Source: Methanomicrobia archaeon DTU008 (GTDB taxonomy: Archaea; Thermoplasmatota; Thermoplasmata; Methanomassiliicoccales; Methanomassiliicoccaceae). Taken from it: a stretch of 41,711 nucleotides of DNA. The DNA lies in the NCBI GenBank assembly GCA_001512965.1, contig LFRW01000035.1:136303-178013 (forward strand). The letters are read 5' to 3'. A program made the position numbers and the translations under genes. Position 1 is the first letter of the stretch. The number at the start of each line of letters is the position of its first letter. The notes beneath the pieces were generated by a model. It was not told the origin of the DNA and made no database searches. It saw only the letters and a program-made list of their open reading frames with translations. Positions 15,469 through 23,072 of this stretch are shown one piece after another.

Positions 15469-16023
15469 GTGCTAGAGCTTCTCCGCGAATCGTTCCTGCG
15501 GGCCAAGGTGATCCGGGTCGGTGCGTACGACTACATAGTGCATCCGCTCCTGGACGGCGTCCCCGCCGTCGAACCAGAATTGCTGGAGGAGGTCGTGGAT
15601 GCCATGTCGGGCATCAAGGACATGGGATGCGACCTCATCGTAGCCCCTGAGGCCATGGCCCTGCCGCTGGCGGCACCTCTCTCCTTGTCAGCCCGGATCC
15701 CTTATGTGGTGGTGCGCAAGCGCGCCTACGGCCTGGAGGGAGAGATCAGGATCGACCAGTCCACCGGATATTCTAACGGCACGATGTTTCTCAACGGCGT
15801 GAGGGGGGGCGACAAGGTCGTCGTGGTCGACGACGTGCTGAGCACCGGAGGCACCCTTCGCGGCCTCATGAAGGCATTGCGCGAGGCGGGGGCGGAGGTC
15901 CTGAAGGTCATGGCGATAGTCGACAAGGGCGGCCGGGTCGAGGAACTGGAAGGGGAGCTCGAGGTCGAGATCGAATGCCTCCTACGCCTGGAAATCCAGG
16001 ACGGCCGCGTCATCATCAAATGA
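15469..16023 (+). CDS. hpt: Archaeal hypoxanthine/guanine phosphoribosyltransferase
   Basis: The protein has 184 residues from a GTG start. It matches the archaeal HGPRTase family (related to adenine phosphoribosyltransferases), which begins LxxLxxS and continues YxYxVHPxxDGxPxVEPELL, seen here as YDYIVHPLLDGVPAVEPELL. The PRPP-binding motif is VVVVDDVLSTGGT. It makes IMP or GMP from hypoxanthine or guanine and PRPP. I chose GTG 15469 over ATG 15391 because family members start at this point and a TATA box sits 26 bp upstream, which suggests a leaderless mRNA. The upstream start would overlap the preceding gene by 26 bp. Together with ade it completes an adenine-to-IMP salvage route. Confidence 0.9.
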   Translation: MLELLRESFLRAKVIRVGAYDYIVHPLLDGVPAVEPELLEEVVDAMSGIKDMGCDLIVAPEAMALPLAAPLSLSARIPYVVVRKRAYGLEGEIRIDQSTGYSNGTMFLNGVRGGDKVVVVDDVLSTGGTLRGLMKALREAGAEVLKVMAIVDKGGRVEELEGELEVEIECLLRLEIQDGRVIIK

Positions 16024-16821
16024 TCACTTGGTCAATCTCTTCTTCATCATCCTCACGGCCAGGTATGTCGCTGCGATGGTCATTATGATGACATATATCA
16101 TGGCCAGGCCATCGATCGGACCGAGCAGCCCGAGGGACATGTCCCTTATCAGCAAGGAGGTATGGGTCAGCGGCAATATGTATGCGAGCGGCTCGGCAGC
16201 ACCCAGCTGGCTTATGGGGAAGAAGGTGCCTCCGAACAGGAACATGGGCGTGATGAGCAGGAAGAAGGGGTAATTGAAGGAGTCTATGTTCGGCACAAGG
16301 GCGGTGAATATCATCGCTATGGAGGCGAACATGAGGCCTGCCATGAACGTGAGCGGCGGCACCAGCAGTATGGTGAGGGATGTGAACTGGATCGCCGGGA
16401 AGAGGAACCACCCCATCAACGTGATGACCGTAAGCACTATGGTGGAGTTGATGAAGCTCTTGCTCGCGCCCCACATTATCTCCCCGACTATGACGTCCTC
16501 CAGGCTGACCGGCGTGGCCACGATGGCGTCGAACGTCTTCTGGTAATGCATTCTCACGAACGAGCCATAGGTGCACTCGAAGAAGCCGCCGTACATCGCC
16601 GATATGGAGATCAGGCCGGGAGCGAGGAAGCGTATGTATTCGATGGGCTGTCCCGCATAGGTCAGGCCGGCCACCAGGCCGCCGAACCCCAGCCCCATGG
16701 CGACCAGGTAGAGCAGGGGCTCGAACACGGAAGGCAGGAAGTTGGTCCTCCAGGTCTTGAAGAACACATCGGCGTTCCGCCTCCATACTGCCACCGCCCC
16801 TCGGTCGATGCCCATGATCAT
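16024..16821 (-). CDS. ABC-2 type transporter permease (NodJ/DrrB-like)
   Basis: The protein has 265 residues. It has an N-terminal cytoplasmic stretch and about six hydrophobic segments, with the ABC-2 motif region around AYILPLTHTSLLIRDMSLG near residues 205-225. The gene starts at ATG 16821, overlapping the ATPase stop (ATGATCATG); a second in-frame ATG is at 16815. It pairs with the ATPase upstream to form an exporter. The substrate (drug, polysaccharide or lipid) cannot be told. It ends next to the convergent hpt gene. Confidence 0.9.
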   Translation of the reverse strand: MIMGIDRGAVAVWRRNADVFFKTWRTNFLPSVFEPLLYLVAMGLGFGGLVAGLTYAGQPIEYIRFLAPGLISISAMYGGFFECTYGSFVRMHYQKTFDAIVATPVSLEDVIVGEIMWGASKSFINSTIVLTVITLMGWFLFPAIQFTSLTILLVPPLTFMAGLMFASIAMIFTALVPNIDSFNYPFFLLITPMFLFGGTFFPISQLGAAEPLAYILPLTHTSLLIRDMSLGLLGPIDGLAMIYVIIMTIAATYLAVRMMKKRLTK

Positions 16822-17738
16822 TCCTTCAACCTCCTGCCAGTGAGGCGCAGGAAGACATCCTCCAGCGTTGCGGGTCGGATGACGGAATATATTTCCGGAT
16901 GAAGCCTCCGGAATTCCTGGTTGATGGTCCGACAATCTTTCGAATACACGTACAGGCGATCGGCGGAGCGCTCCACCTGCTGTCCGAGGGAGCGTAGGTA
17001 CCTCTCCGCCTCGTCGCCATCCGTCTCGATGACCTCCATGACGCAGTCGCCCACCACGTCCGCTATCAGCCGCTTCGGCTCGCCCTCCACCAGGAACTTG
17101 CCGCGCTCCATGATGACCAGTCGGTCGCACAGTTGTTCCGCCTCATCCATATAATGCGTGGTGAGGATGATGGTGCGCCCTTCCCGCTTCAACTGCCGCA
17201 CCCTCTCCCATATGAGGTGCCGGGCTTGAGGGTCTAGCCCGGTGGTGGGCTCGTCCAGTATTATGAGGTCCGGATCGTTGATCAGGGCTCTCGCGACTAT
17301 GAGCCGGCGTTTCATGCCTCCGGACAGGTTCTCGATCATGACATCGCGCTTCTCGCTCAGCTGCATGAACTCCAGCAGTTCCTCGGCCCTTCGAGCGGCC
17401 TGGGCCTTCGGTATGCCGAAGTAGCGGGCGTAGCTTGTAAGGTTCTGTATCACGTTGAAATCCGGATCGAGGTTGTTGTCCTGCGGCGCCACTCCCAGGC
17501 GGGCCTTGATCTCCCGAGGGCGCTCACGAACGTCCATTCCAAGCACCTCCAGCTTCCCTGAGGTGACGGGCGACACGCACTGGATCATTCGAATGGCCGT
17601 GGACTTCCCAGCTCCGTTTGGGCCAAGGAATCCGAAGATCTCGCCCTGGTTTATGTCGAAGCTGATCCGGTCGACGGCGGTGAGGTCCTCATATCTTTTG
17701 ACGAGATCTCGAGCGACCACCACGGGGGCCATGTGCAT
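16818..17738 (-). CDS. ABC-2 type transporter ATP-binding protein (NodI/DrrA-like)
   Basis: The protein has 306 residues from ATG 17738; an ATG at 17732 is equally possible. Walker A GPNGAGKST is at 39-47, the Q-loop is APQDNN, the signature is LSGGM (138-142) and Walker B is LDEPTTGLD (161-169). A C-terminal regulatory region of the DrrA type follows. A TATA-like AGCTTTATG lies about 25 bp before the start, suggesting its own near-leaderless promoter. The frame is open upstream without a stop as far as the TAG of polB2 (18000-18002). Confidence 0.93.
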   Translation of the reverse strand: MHMAPVVVARDLVKRYEDLTAVDRISFDINQGEIFGFLGPNGAGKSTAIRMIQCVSPVTSGKLEVLGMDVRERPREIKARLGVAPQDNNLDPDFNVIQNLTSYARYFGIPKAQAARRAEELLEFMQLSEKRDVMIENLSGGMKRRLIVARALINDPDLIILDEPTTGLDPQARHLIWERVRQLKREGRTIILTTHYMDEAEQLCDRLVIMERGKFLVEGEPKRLIADVVGDCVMEVIETDGDEAERYLRSLGQQVERSADRLYVYSKDCRTINQEFRRLHPEIYSVIRPATLEDVFLRLTGRRLKE

Positions 17739-17999
17739 CCAATATCCAGCATCGTGGCATAAAGCTTCGCGGAGAAGGTATCGGGCCGGCAACGCCCCTG
17801 AGACACGAACTCTTGCAGCGAGGCATGCGGTGGGAAATGCTCCTTCCATGCTCCTCAGGGCAAGAACGATCCCGGGCCCACATACGCCAGCTGGACCCTC
17901 TGGACATGGAGGCGGCGATCGAGGTCGGACGGAAGGCGCATCGTTCCACGGTCGGGAGCACCGCAGGACGAATTCGTGAGCTCCCGGCGGATGCCGCGG

Positions 18000-20183
18000 C
18001 TACCTTCCGGGATCGGATGCCCGGTCTCTGTGGCGAAGTCTGTCTCGTTCGCGGATGCGGTGGAACGGCCATCCGAAGGGCGACAGCAGTTCGGCCGCCC
18101 CGCGGTGGACAAGTTCGACATATTTCTCCGCATCATATTCATGTCCCAGGAAGGGCGCTACGCTCACCCTTTCCCATGAACGGTCGCTCTCCGAATCGAC
18201 CATGACATATTCGATGGACTGTCCTGGCTCCAGGTCGAACCCTCGTTCATGCAGCTGGCGCAGGGCGGCCACCGAATCGTTGAACTGCGAATATTCCTCC
18301 AGGCGTCGAGATATCCGCCTTCTGATCACGAGGCGGTCCGTGGAAACCTCTCCGCCCCTCAGTTCCGCAGCATAGCGGTCGACCACTTCCAACGATTCCG
18401 GCACCGTCTCCATGAACTGCTCAGCATCGTGCGCGCGGGACAGGAAGTGGAGCATGTCCAGCTGCAACTCCTCCACTATCGCCGGCGTATCCTTGCGGCG
18501 CGCGGCGATCCCTCGCAGCTTGAGCTCGCCATCGTCCAGCAGCCCATAGTATCGGTTGAGGGCCCCCACCCCGGTGGACACGTTTGGAAGGAACACGATC
18601 CAACGATAATGGCCCTCTATGGCGAGCGTTATGCCGAACTCCGACGATATCTCGTCGCAGAGACGTCCGGCGTCCCCGCTGCCATGCAGCCATAGGGAAT
18701 CCACGATGCCGTGCAGCACCTCGAAGCCCCTGCCCTCGGCGATCGCCGCCGAGCGTACCAGGATGTCCCGGCCGTATGCGGTTATGCTCTCATGACATTC
18801 GATGCGCCCGAAACGCGCGTTTCTGTAGCCGGTATAGCCGAAACAGGTCACCAGCACCCACTTGAGCGCCTTGGCCCTCTGCTGATAGATGACCCCCTTC
18901 CGGGGATCATGCTTCATGCTCTTGTACACCTTGCGGCGATTGAGTATCGGCACCAGCACCGTGGGGATGAGCCCCGTCCGTTTCTCGCACACCCTGTACC
19001 CTATCTCTGGAACGATGCGGGAGGAGCGGGGACAGCACGTGCAGTTCAGGGTCTCCGGCGAGATGTTGTACCTCACCATGATGCTGGGATACAGGGAGAA
19101 GAAATCGAGCCCCCACACATCGTCATGCACTCCGACGCGGGGCTCGTAGATGAACCCTCCGCGATCGCAAGCTATGAGGGCCCCGGCGGTCTTGAAGTCC
19201 TCTGGACGGTTCTTCTTCCACCGTATGAGGTGCCCGCCGCGCACCGCCTCGTTGACCTGCATGGCGCTGATGACGCTCCCCGGGGACAGCCGAGAGACAT
19301 CCTGCAAGGGTATGTGAGACAGCCTGGACATCTCGATGAGCCCGGGCAGCCCCGATTCGCCATAGATGAATGACGCCTCCCGGTCTATGTGCACCCGTCC
19401 GCGAAGCTTGTAGGCTGGAGGCTTGTACACGATGCGGCCATAGGTGAAATAGCTCTTTCCTCGCGACGTCCTCTCCCCCTCCTCCCGGCCGAGCTCCAGC
19501 TTCATGCCGTGCAGGGAGGCTCGATGCTGCAGATACGGCATCACGAACGAGTCCCCCTTCTCGGTGTAGATCACGTCAGGGTCCTCATCGCGAACCATCG
19601 AGGCCAGCTCATCAAGGACGGAATCCTCTGGACCGTCCAGCACCTCGCCGTTCACCGAGACCGACATCAAAGGGTCGTCCATGGTCGGTACTCCATCCCC
19701 CCTCACCTTGATGTCGAGCTCCAATCCCTTCAGCTCCGGCACGGGGTAGTCGATGCGCTTCCATGCATCCATGTTCTTGAGTCCATCTATCTCGGTAAGG
19801 CCCATGGCGAAGAGCCCTTTGAACAGGAAGTATCGCTGGTCCATTCGAAGGTCGACATTGTACAACGCATACTCACGATAACCTCCCCAAGAGTCTATGG
19901 TGGTCGCCAGCGACTGCAGGGACGCATACTCGCGTACCGGGATCGCCAACACCTCCCTTTCCTTGTCACCGAGCGAGGTCCTCCGCATCTCGCTCACCGC
20001 GCCCCTCACGCCGATCATGGCAAGGTCCCCTGCCAGCTTCCTTAGGCGCTCTCGCGATGAGCATACATAGATGTACGGCGTCATGTCATCGACGACACGG
20101 ACCGCGCCGCCCGGCGTCTTGAACCATATTACCATTCGGTTGGCATCCAGGTCCGGGTAGCAATCCAGGACCCAGCCCCTCAT
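18000..20183 (-). CDS. polB2: B-family DNA polymerase, PolB2 (Dpo2-like) with degenerate catalytic motifs
   Basis: The protein has 727 residues. Motif A is intact: Asp360 in GLDFFSLYPSI. Motif B is altered: KWVLVTCFGYTGY at 441-453 has Val where the conserved Asn of KxxxNSxYG is expected. Motif C reads HGIVDS (491-496), so the first catalytic Asp of YGDTDS is Ile493 while Asp495 remains. The KxRG block is present (KLRGIAARRKDTP, about 555-567). The exonuclease domain is also degenerate: Exo I reads DIK (157-159), and Exo II lacks Asn and Asp. This pattern fits the archaeal PolB2 family, first described as inactivated and later linked to damage tolerance in Sulfolobales (Dpo2). It overlaps the upstream small gene by 4 bp and ends in TAG. 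Confidence 0.88.
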   Translation of the reverse strand: MRGWVLDCYPDLDANRMVIWFKTPGGAVRVVDDMTPYIYVCSSRERLRKLAGDLAMIGVRGAVSEMRRTSLGDKEREVLAIPVREYASLQSLATTIDSWGGYREYALYNVDLRMDQRYFLFKGLFAMGLTEIDGLKNMDAWKRIDYPVPELKGLELDIKVRGDGVPTMDDPLMSVSVNGEVLDGPEDSVLDELASMVRDEDPDVIYTEKGDSFVMPYLQHRASLHGMKLELGREEGERTSRGKSYFTYGRIVYKPPAYKLRGRVHIDREASFIYGESGLPGLIEMSRLSHIPLQDVSRLSPGSVISAMQVNEAVRGGHLIRWKKNRPEDFKTAGALIACDRGGFIYEPRVGVHDDVWGLDFFSLYPSIMVRYNISPETLNCTCCPRSSRIVPEIGYRVCEKRTGLIPTVLVPILNRRKVYKSMKHDPRKGVIYQQRAKALKWVLVTCFGYTGYRNARFGRIECHESITAYGRDILVRSAAIAEGRGFEVLHGIVDSLWLHGSGDAGRLCDEISSEFGITLAIEGHYRWIVFLPNVSTGVGALNRYYGLLDDGELKLRGIAARRKDTPAIVEELQLDMLHFLSRAHDAEQFMETVPESLEVVDRYAAELRGGEVSTDRLVIRRRISRRLEEYSQFNDSVAALRQLHERGFDLEPGQSIEYVMVDSESDRSWERVSVAPFLGHEYDAEKYVELVHRGAAELLSPFGWPFHRIRERDRLRHRDRASDPGR

Positions 20184-20419
20184 TCCTCTCCCTTCAGCCT
20201 GCGGATCTCCTTCTCCTGCTCCAGCAGGATGGAGAGGAACGCACCCTCCACGGGGTCGGAGAACGCGGCGTAGGTGGCGGCCGACGCATGCATGCGCGCC
20301 CTGTTCACCATCCTGTCGAACGCCTCCCGGTCCTCCTTGGGCAACGCTCTGCGGTAGTCGCTCCAGCTCGCTATTATCGATTCCAGGGTGTTGCGGTATG
20401 TCGGCACGGTCCTTCCCAT
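20180..20419 (-). CDS. Small helical protein of the PolB2 operon, function unknown
   Basis: The 79-residue protein is rich in charged and Ala residues and probably all-helical. Its core reads WSDYRRALPKEDREAFDRMVNRARMHASA and it ends SILLEQEKEIRRLKGEE. An ATG at 20419 overlaps the RadA-like gene by 46 bp; a GTG at 20407, preceded by GGAAGG, is an alternative. Its TGA overlaps the polB2 ATG. Tight coupling on both sides suggests it works with both neighbours, perhaps as an adaptor. I do not recognise a named family with certainty. Confidence 0.82.
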   Translation of the reverse strand: MGRTVPTYRNTLESIIASWSDYRRALPKEDREAFDRMVNRARMHASAATYAAFSDPVEGAFLSILLEQEKEIRRLKGEE

Positions 20420-21174
20420 GTTGTCACGAACTCCTCAAGCGTGGTCTGGTATCGGGGCACGGGGTGGTAGATCATCCACTCTTGGCGGTTTGGCAGTGAG
20501 ATGCGAAGGGCCCGGGACGCCCGTTCAATGCGGATCACATCGTCCGCCGTTTCATAGAACAGCCCCTTCAGGCTCTTCCTCTGCATCATCTTCATCAGGC
20601 CGAGATTGGTGATCAAGGTCACCAGCCCCTTCTTCTTGGTAAGGTTCAGGGCGGTTTCGACGCACCGCCGCAGAAGCGAATACGACTCGGACCACCGCAT
20701 CTCCTTGTCCAGGAACAGGTCTGGGAGGCACGACAGCACCACCATTCCGGCGTCGGTGCGCTCAACTTCATCTTCCAGACGCTCATCTATCAAGGATACC
20801 AGTTGATACGCTGTGAACGCCCGCGCTACCTGGATGCTGCCCAGCACCTCATCCCTGTCGCGGCCGAAGCGCCGGCATATGCGGCCGATATCGTACGGGT
20901 CGACGGAGTTCCCCCCGTCGATCCATACCACATCCTTGTCCAGCATGCCGACGCCATTGACGCATAATATGTTGGTGAGGTCGAACACCATTCGATCGGC
21001 GGAGTCTATCAGCGTCAGGCTGCCCTGTCTCAGGCCTCCGATGAACGAGTCAAGGACGGGGATGAGCGTGCGGACCGTCCTCTCGCCATGCATATCCGGC
21101 ATCGGTCTCACGCCTATAGCTTCCGCTCGTTCTGTCCAATAGCGCCGTTCCGTCCCCGCGTTCAGGGGTACCAC
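20374..21174 (-). CDS. RadA/RecA-like protein lacking Walker A (PolB2-associated)
   Basis: The protein has 266 residues. RecA-superfamily features are present: IPVLDSFIGGLRQGSLTLI (38-56), VVWIDGGNSVDPYDIGRICRRFG (82-104) and a RadA-like VARAFTAYQL (116-125). The expected GxxxxGK[ST] after LTLI is replaced by DSADRMVFDLTN, so ATP binding through a classical P-loop is unlikely. The Walker B strand is also weak (MVVLSCLPDLF). It is the first gene of the three-gene polB2 operon. A GTG start at 21174 is preceded by AAGGGGAGT, and a TATA-like TTTAATATCTATATTTC lies about 25-35 bp upstream. By analogy with ImuA it may recruit or regulate the polymerase at damaged DNA. Confidence 0.8.
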   Translation of the reverse strand: MVPLNAGTERRYWTERAEAIGVRPMPDMHGERTVRTLIPVLDSFIGGLRQGSLTLIDSADRMVFDLTNILCVNGVGMLDKDVVWIDGGNSVDPYDIGRICRRFGRDRDEVLGSIQVARAFTAYQLVSLIDERLEDEVERTDAGMVVLSCLPDLFLDKEMRWSESYSLLRRCVETALNLTKKKGLVTLITNLGLMKMMQRKSLKGLFYETADDVIRIERASRALRISLPNRQEWMIYHPVPRYQTTLEEFVTTWEGPCRHTATPWNR

Positions 21175-21192
21175 TCCCCTTCTTCCCGTTCG

Positions 21193-21208
21193 AAATATAG
21201 ATATTAAA
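21193..21208 (-). promoter_or_regulatory. TATA region of the polB2 operon
   Basis: On the minus strand, TTTAATATCTATATTTC stands about 20-35 bp before the GTG at 21174. This fits an archaeal TBP site with a very short leader. No obvious operator repeat was found next to it. Confidence 0.4.
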
Positions 21209-21214
21209 TGATGG

Positions 21215-21845
21215 AAGGGGAGAGGTCCCCGAAACTAGACCTTCGCTTCCGATAGGATGGCAACGACTTTAGGTGTTGAAAGTGACCTCCCCACGAGATC
21301 ACGGCATCATGCCACCGGTCACAAGACGATCCCCTGTAAGCTAACCGATGATGAGGATCGTTAGCATGCGACGTTCAGCCCCTTCATCGGCCGCTCAGCC
21401 GGCTTCATGAGAATGTTTCGTCGGACAGCGTCCTTCACCAAGCCGAAGGCGAAAGGCGCTTTAGATCATGGGTCCAGGCATCTGTCGTCCGACATGCGAT
21501 CGCCATTTCACGCCGATGATATGACATCCTGTCGGACCGGCGCTTTAGATGCACGACGACGGATTTCTACGAGAAAAGTAAAAACACTGCGTTTAGGGCT
21601 TTCCAACACGACGGCCTCTTCCTTGATGATGGTCGCATCTTGTAGCTCATCTAGCTACATCCGATCATGGAAGCGGCCCCTTCGCTCGGGCGCTCACTTC
21701 ATGATGTCAAGGCCATTTACGCCAAGGCGGAAAAGTATTTGTCCATGGGTTCATGTCGACCTTTGGTGCGAGACCATCTTTCGCCAACTATGTTCCACCG
21801 ATTCAGAATCTGGACTAGCCAGATGGGTTTTTTCATAGCACGCTA
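21215..21845. other. Gene-less region upstream of the ribosomal operon, with short repeats
   Basis: About 630 bp lie between the polB2 promoter and the L3 promoter. A plus-strand ORF here has biased, non-protein-like composition. The 12-mer GGCGCTTTAGAT occurs twice (21455-21466 and 21539-21550), each near GTCGGAC (21420-21426, 21531-21537) or its complement GTCCGAC (21487-21493). These elements could pair into stems. I see no SRP RNA, RNase P RNA or tRNA signature. Confidence 0.45.
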
Positions 21846-21847
21846 AC

Positions 21848-22065
21848 TTTAAATATTATAACCATTATCGGACCCATACGCTCAACGCGCTGAGGACGTT
21901 CGACCAGACGCCATGGGCAATGCTCTTGCATCCCAACTTCCCCTCTATTCCATTCTCGGAGGGCGGATAACGCGTCACGGTCGAAGGTGCTAACCTCGAG
22001 CGATCGAGAAAATCACGCGTAGCACGATAGAGAGTGGATTCTCTCCAGATGCGAGAGGGAGAACC
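21848..22065 (+). promoter_or_regulatory. Promoter and long leader of the ribosomal-protein operon
   Basis: TTTAAATATTATAACC (21848-21862) is the likely TATA box. With a start about 25 bp downstream, the leader to the L3 ATG is about 190 nt, long for an archaeon. Near its end CTCTC (22041-22045) can pair with either GAGAG at 22030-22034 or GAGAG at 22053-22057, the second next to the ribosome-binding sequence GAGGGAG. That would allow two alternative hairpins, a possible autoregulatory switch. This is inference from pairing by eye. Confidence 0.4.
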
Positions 22066-23067
22066 ATGCCAAATAAAAGACGTCCACGGAAAGGCTCTAA
22101 AGCATATTCACCACGCAAGAGAGCAGCTAGCCAGACTCCTAGACTAGATTCTTGGCCAGAGATCAGCGAAGGCCCTAAGCTTCAGGGCTTCGCCGGCTAC
22201 AAGGCCGGCATGACTCACGCCTTTGTAGTAGATTACAGGCCCAAGAGCCTCACCAGCGGCCAGGAGATACAGGTGCCCGTCACGGTGTTGGAGGTGCCTC
22301 CCATGAAGGTGGCGGCGGTCAGGGTGTATGAGAGCACCCGTTACGGCCTGCGCACCGTTGGAGAGGTCTGGTCCAACTCGCTCAACAGCGAACTGTCTAG
22401 GCGATTGCCCATTCCCAAGAACTACGATCCAGAGAAGGCTTGGAACGACCTGTCCAAGAGCGACATCGACGATGTACGCGTCCTTACCTATACCCAGCCC
22501 AAGCTGGTCTCCGGGGTTCCCAAGAAGGTGCCCGAACTGATGGAGACCCGCATAGGCGGCGGTACCATCGAAGAGAGGCTCGAGTATGCCAAGTCCTTGC
22601 TGGGCAAGGAGGTCTCGGTCTCCGACTTCGTGAAGGATGGAGGCATAATCGATGTCTCCGCCATCACCAAGGGCAAGGGATTCCAGGGTGCCGTTAAGAG
22701 ATGGGGCATAAAGCTTCTGCACCACAAGAACTCCAAGCACCGCCGTCTGGTCGGTAACCTTGGCCCCAAGAGGCCTGGATATGTGCGCCCCACCGTCCCT
22801 CAGGGCGGTCAGATGGGCTACCACCAGAGGACCGAGTTCAACAAGCGTGTTCTCAAGATCGGGGAAAAGGGCGAGGAGATAACCCCCAAGGGAGGCTTCC
22901 TCAACTATGGGGATATTAGGAACAATTACGTGCTGATCCACGGCTCCGTGCCTGGGCCCACCAAGAGGCTCATCCGCCTCAGGGACCCCGTCAGGCCGAA
23001 CGGCACCATGCTGAAGGAGGCTCCGAACATAACCTATGTCTCCATACAGTCCAAGCAGGGGGCCTGA
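22066..23067 (+). CDS. rpl3: Large ribosomal subunit protein uL3
   Basis: The 333-residue protein has the basic N-terminus of archaeal/eukaryotic L3 (PRKGSKAYSPRKRA) and the blocks GFAGYKAGMTHA and KGKGFQGAVKRWG, plus HRRLVGNLGPKRPG and GQMGYHQRTEFNKRVLKIG. L3 organises the peptidyl-transferase region of 23S rRNA and is an early assembly protein. It is the first gene of the operon, after a long leader, with GAGGGAG before the ATG. Confidence 0.97.
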   Translation: MPNKRRPRKGSKAYSPRKRAASQTPRLDSWPEISEGPKLQGFAGYKAGMTHAFVVDYRPKSLTSGQEIQVPVTVLEVPPMKVAAVRVYESTRYGLRTVGEVWSNSLNSELSRRLPIPKNYDPEKAWNDLSKSDIDDVRVLTYTQPKLVSGVPKKVPELMETRIGGGTIEERLEYAKSLLGKEVSVSDFVKDGGIIDVSAITKGKGFQGAVKRWGIKLLHHKNSKHRRLVGNLGPKRPGYVRPTVPQGGQMGYHQRTEFNKRVLKIGEKGEEITPKGGFLNYGDIRNNYVLIHGSVPGPTKRLIRLRDPVRPNGTMLKEAPNITYVSIQSKQGA

Positions 23068-23072
23068 ATATC

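Noticed and set aside
21407-21838. Plus-strand ORF of 143 codons upstream of the ribosomal operon
   Set aside because: It is rich in Ser and Arg with no motif or codon pattern of a gene, and no plausible ribosome-binding site.
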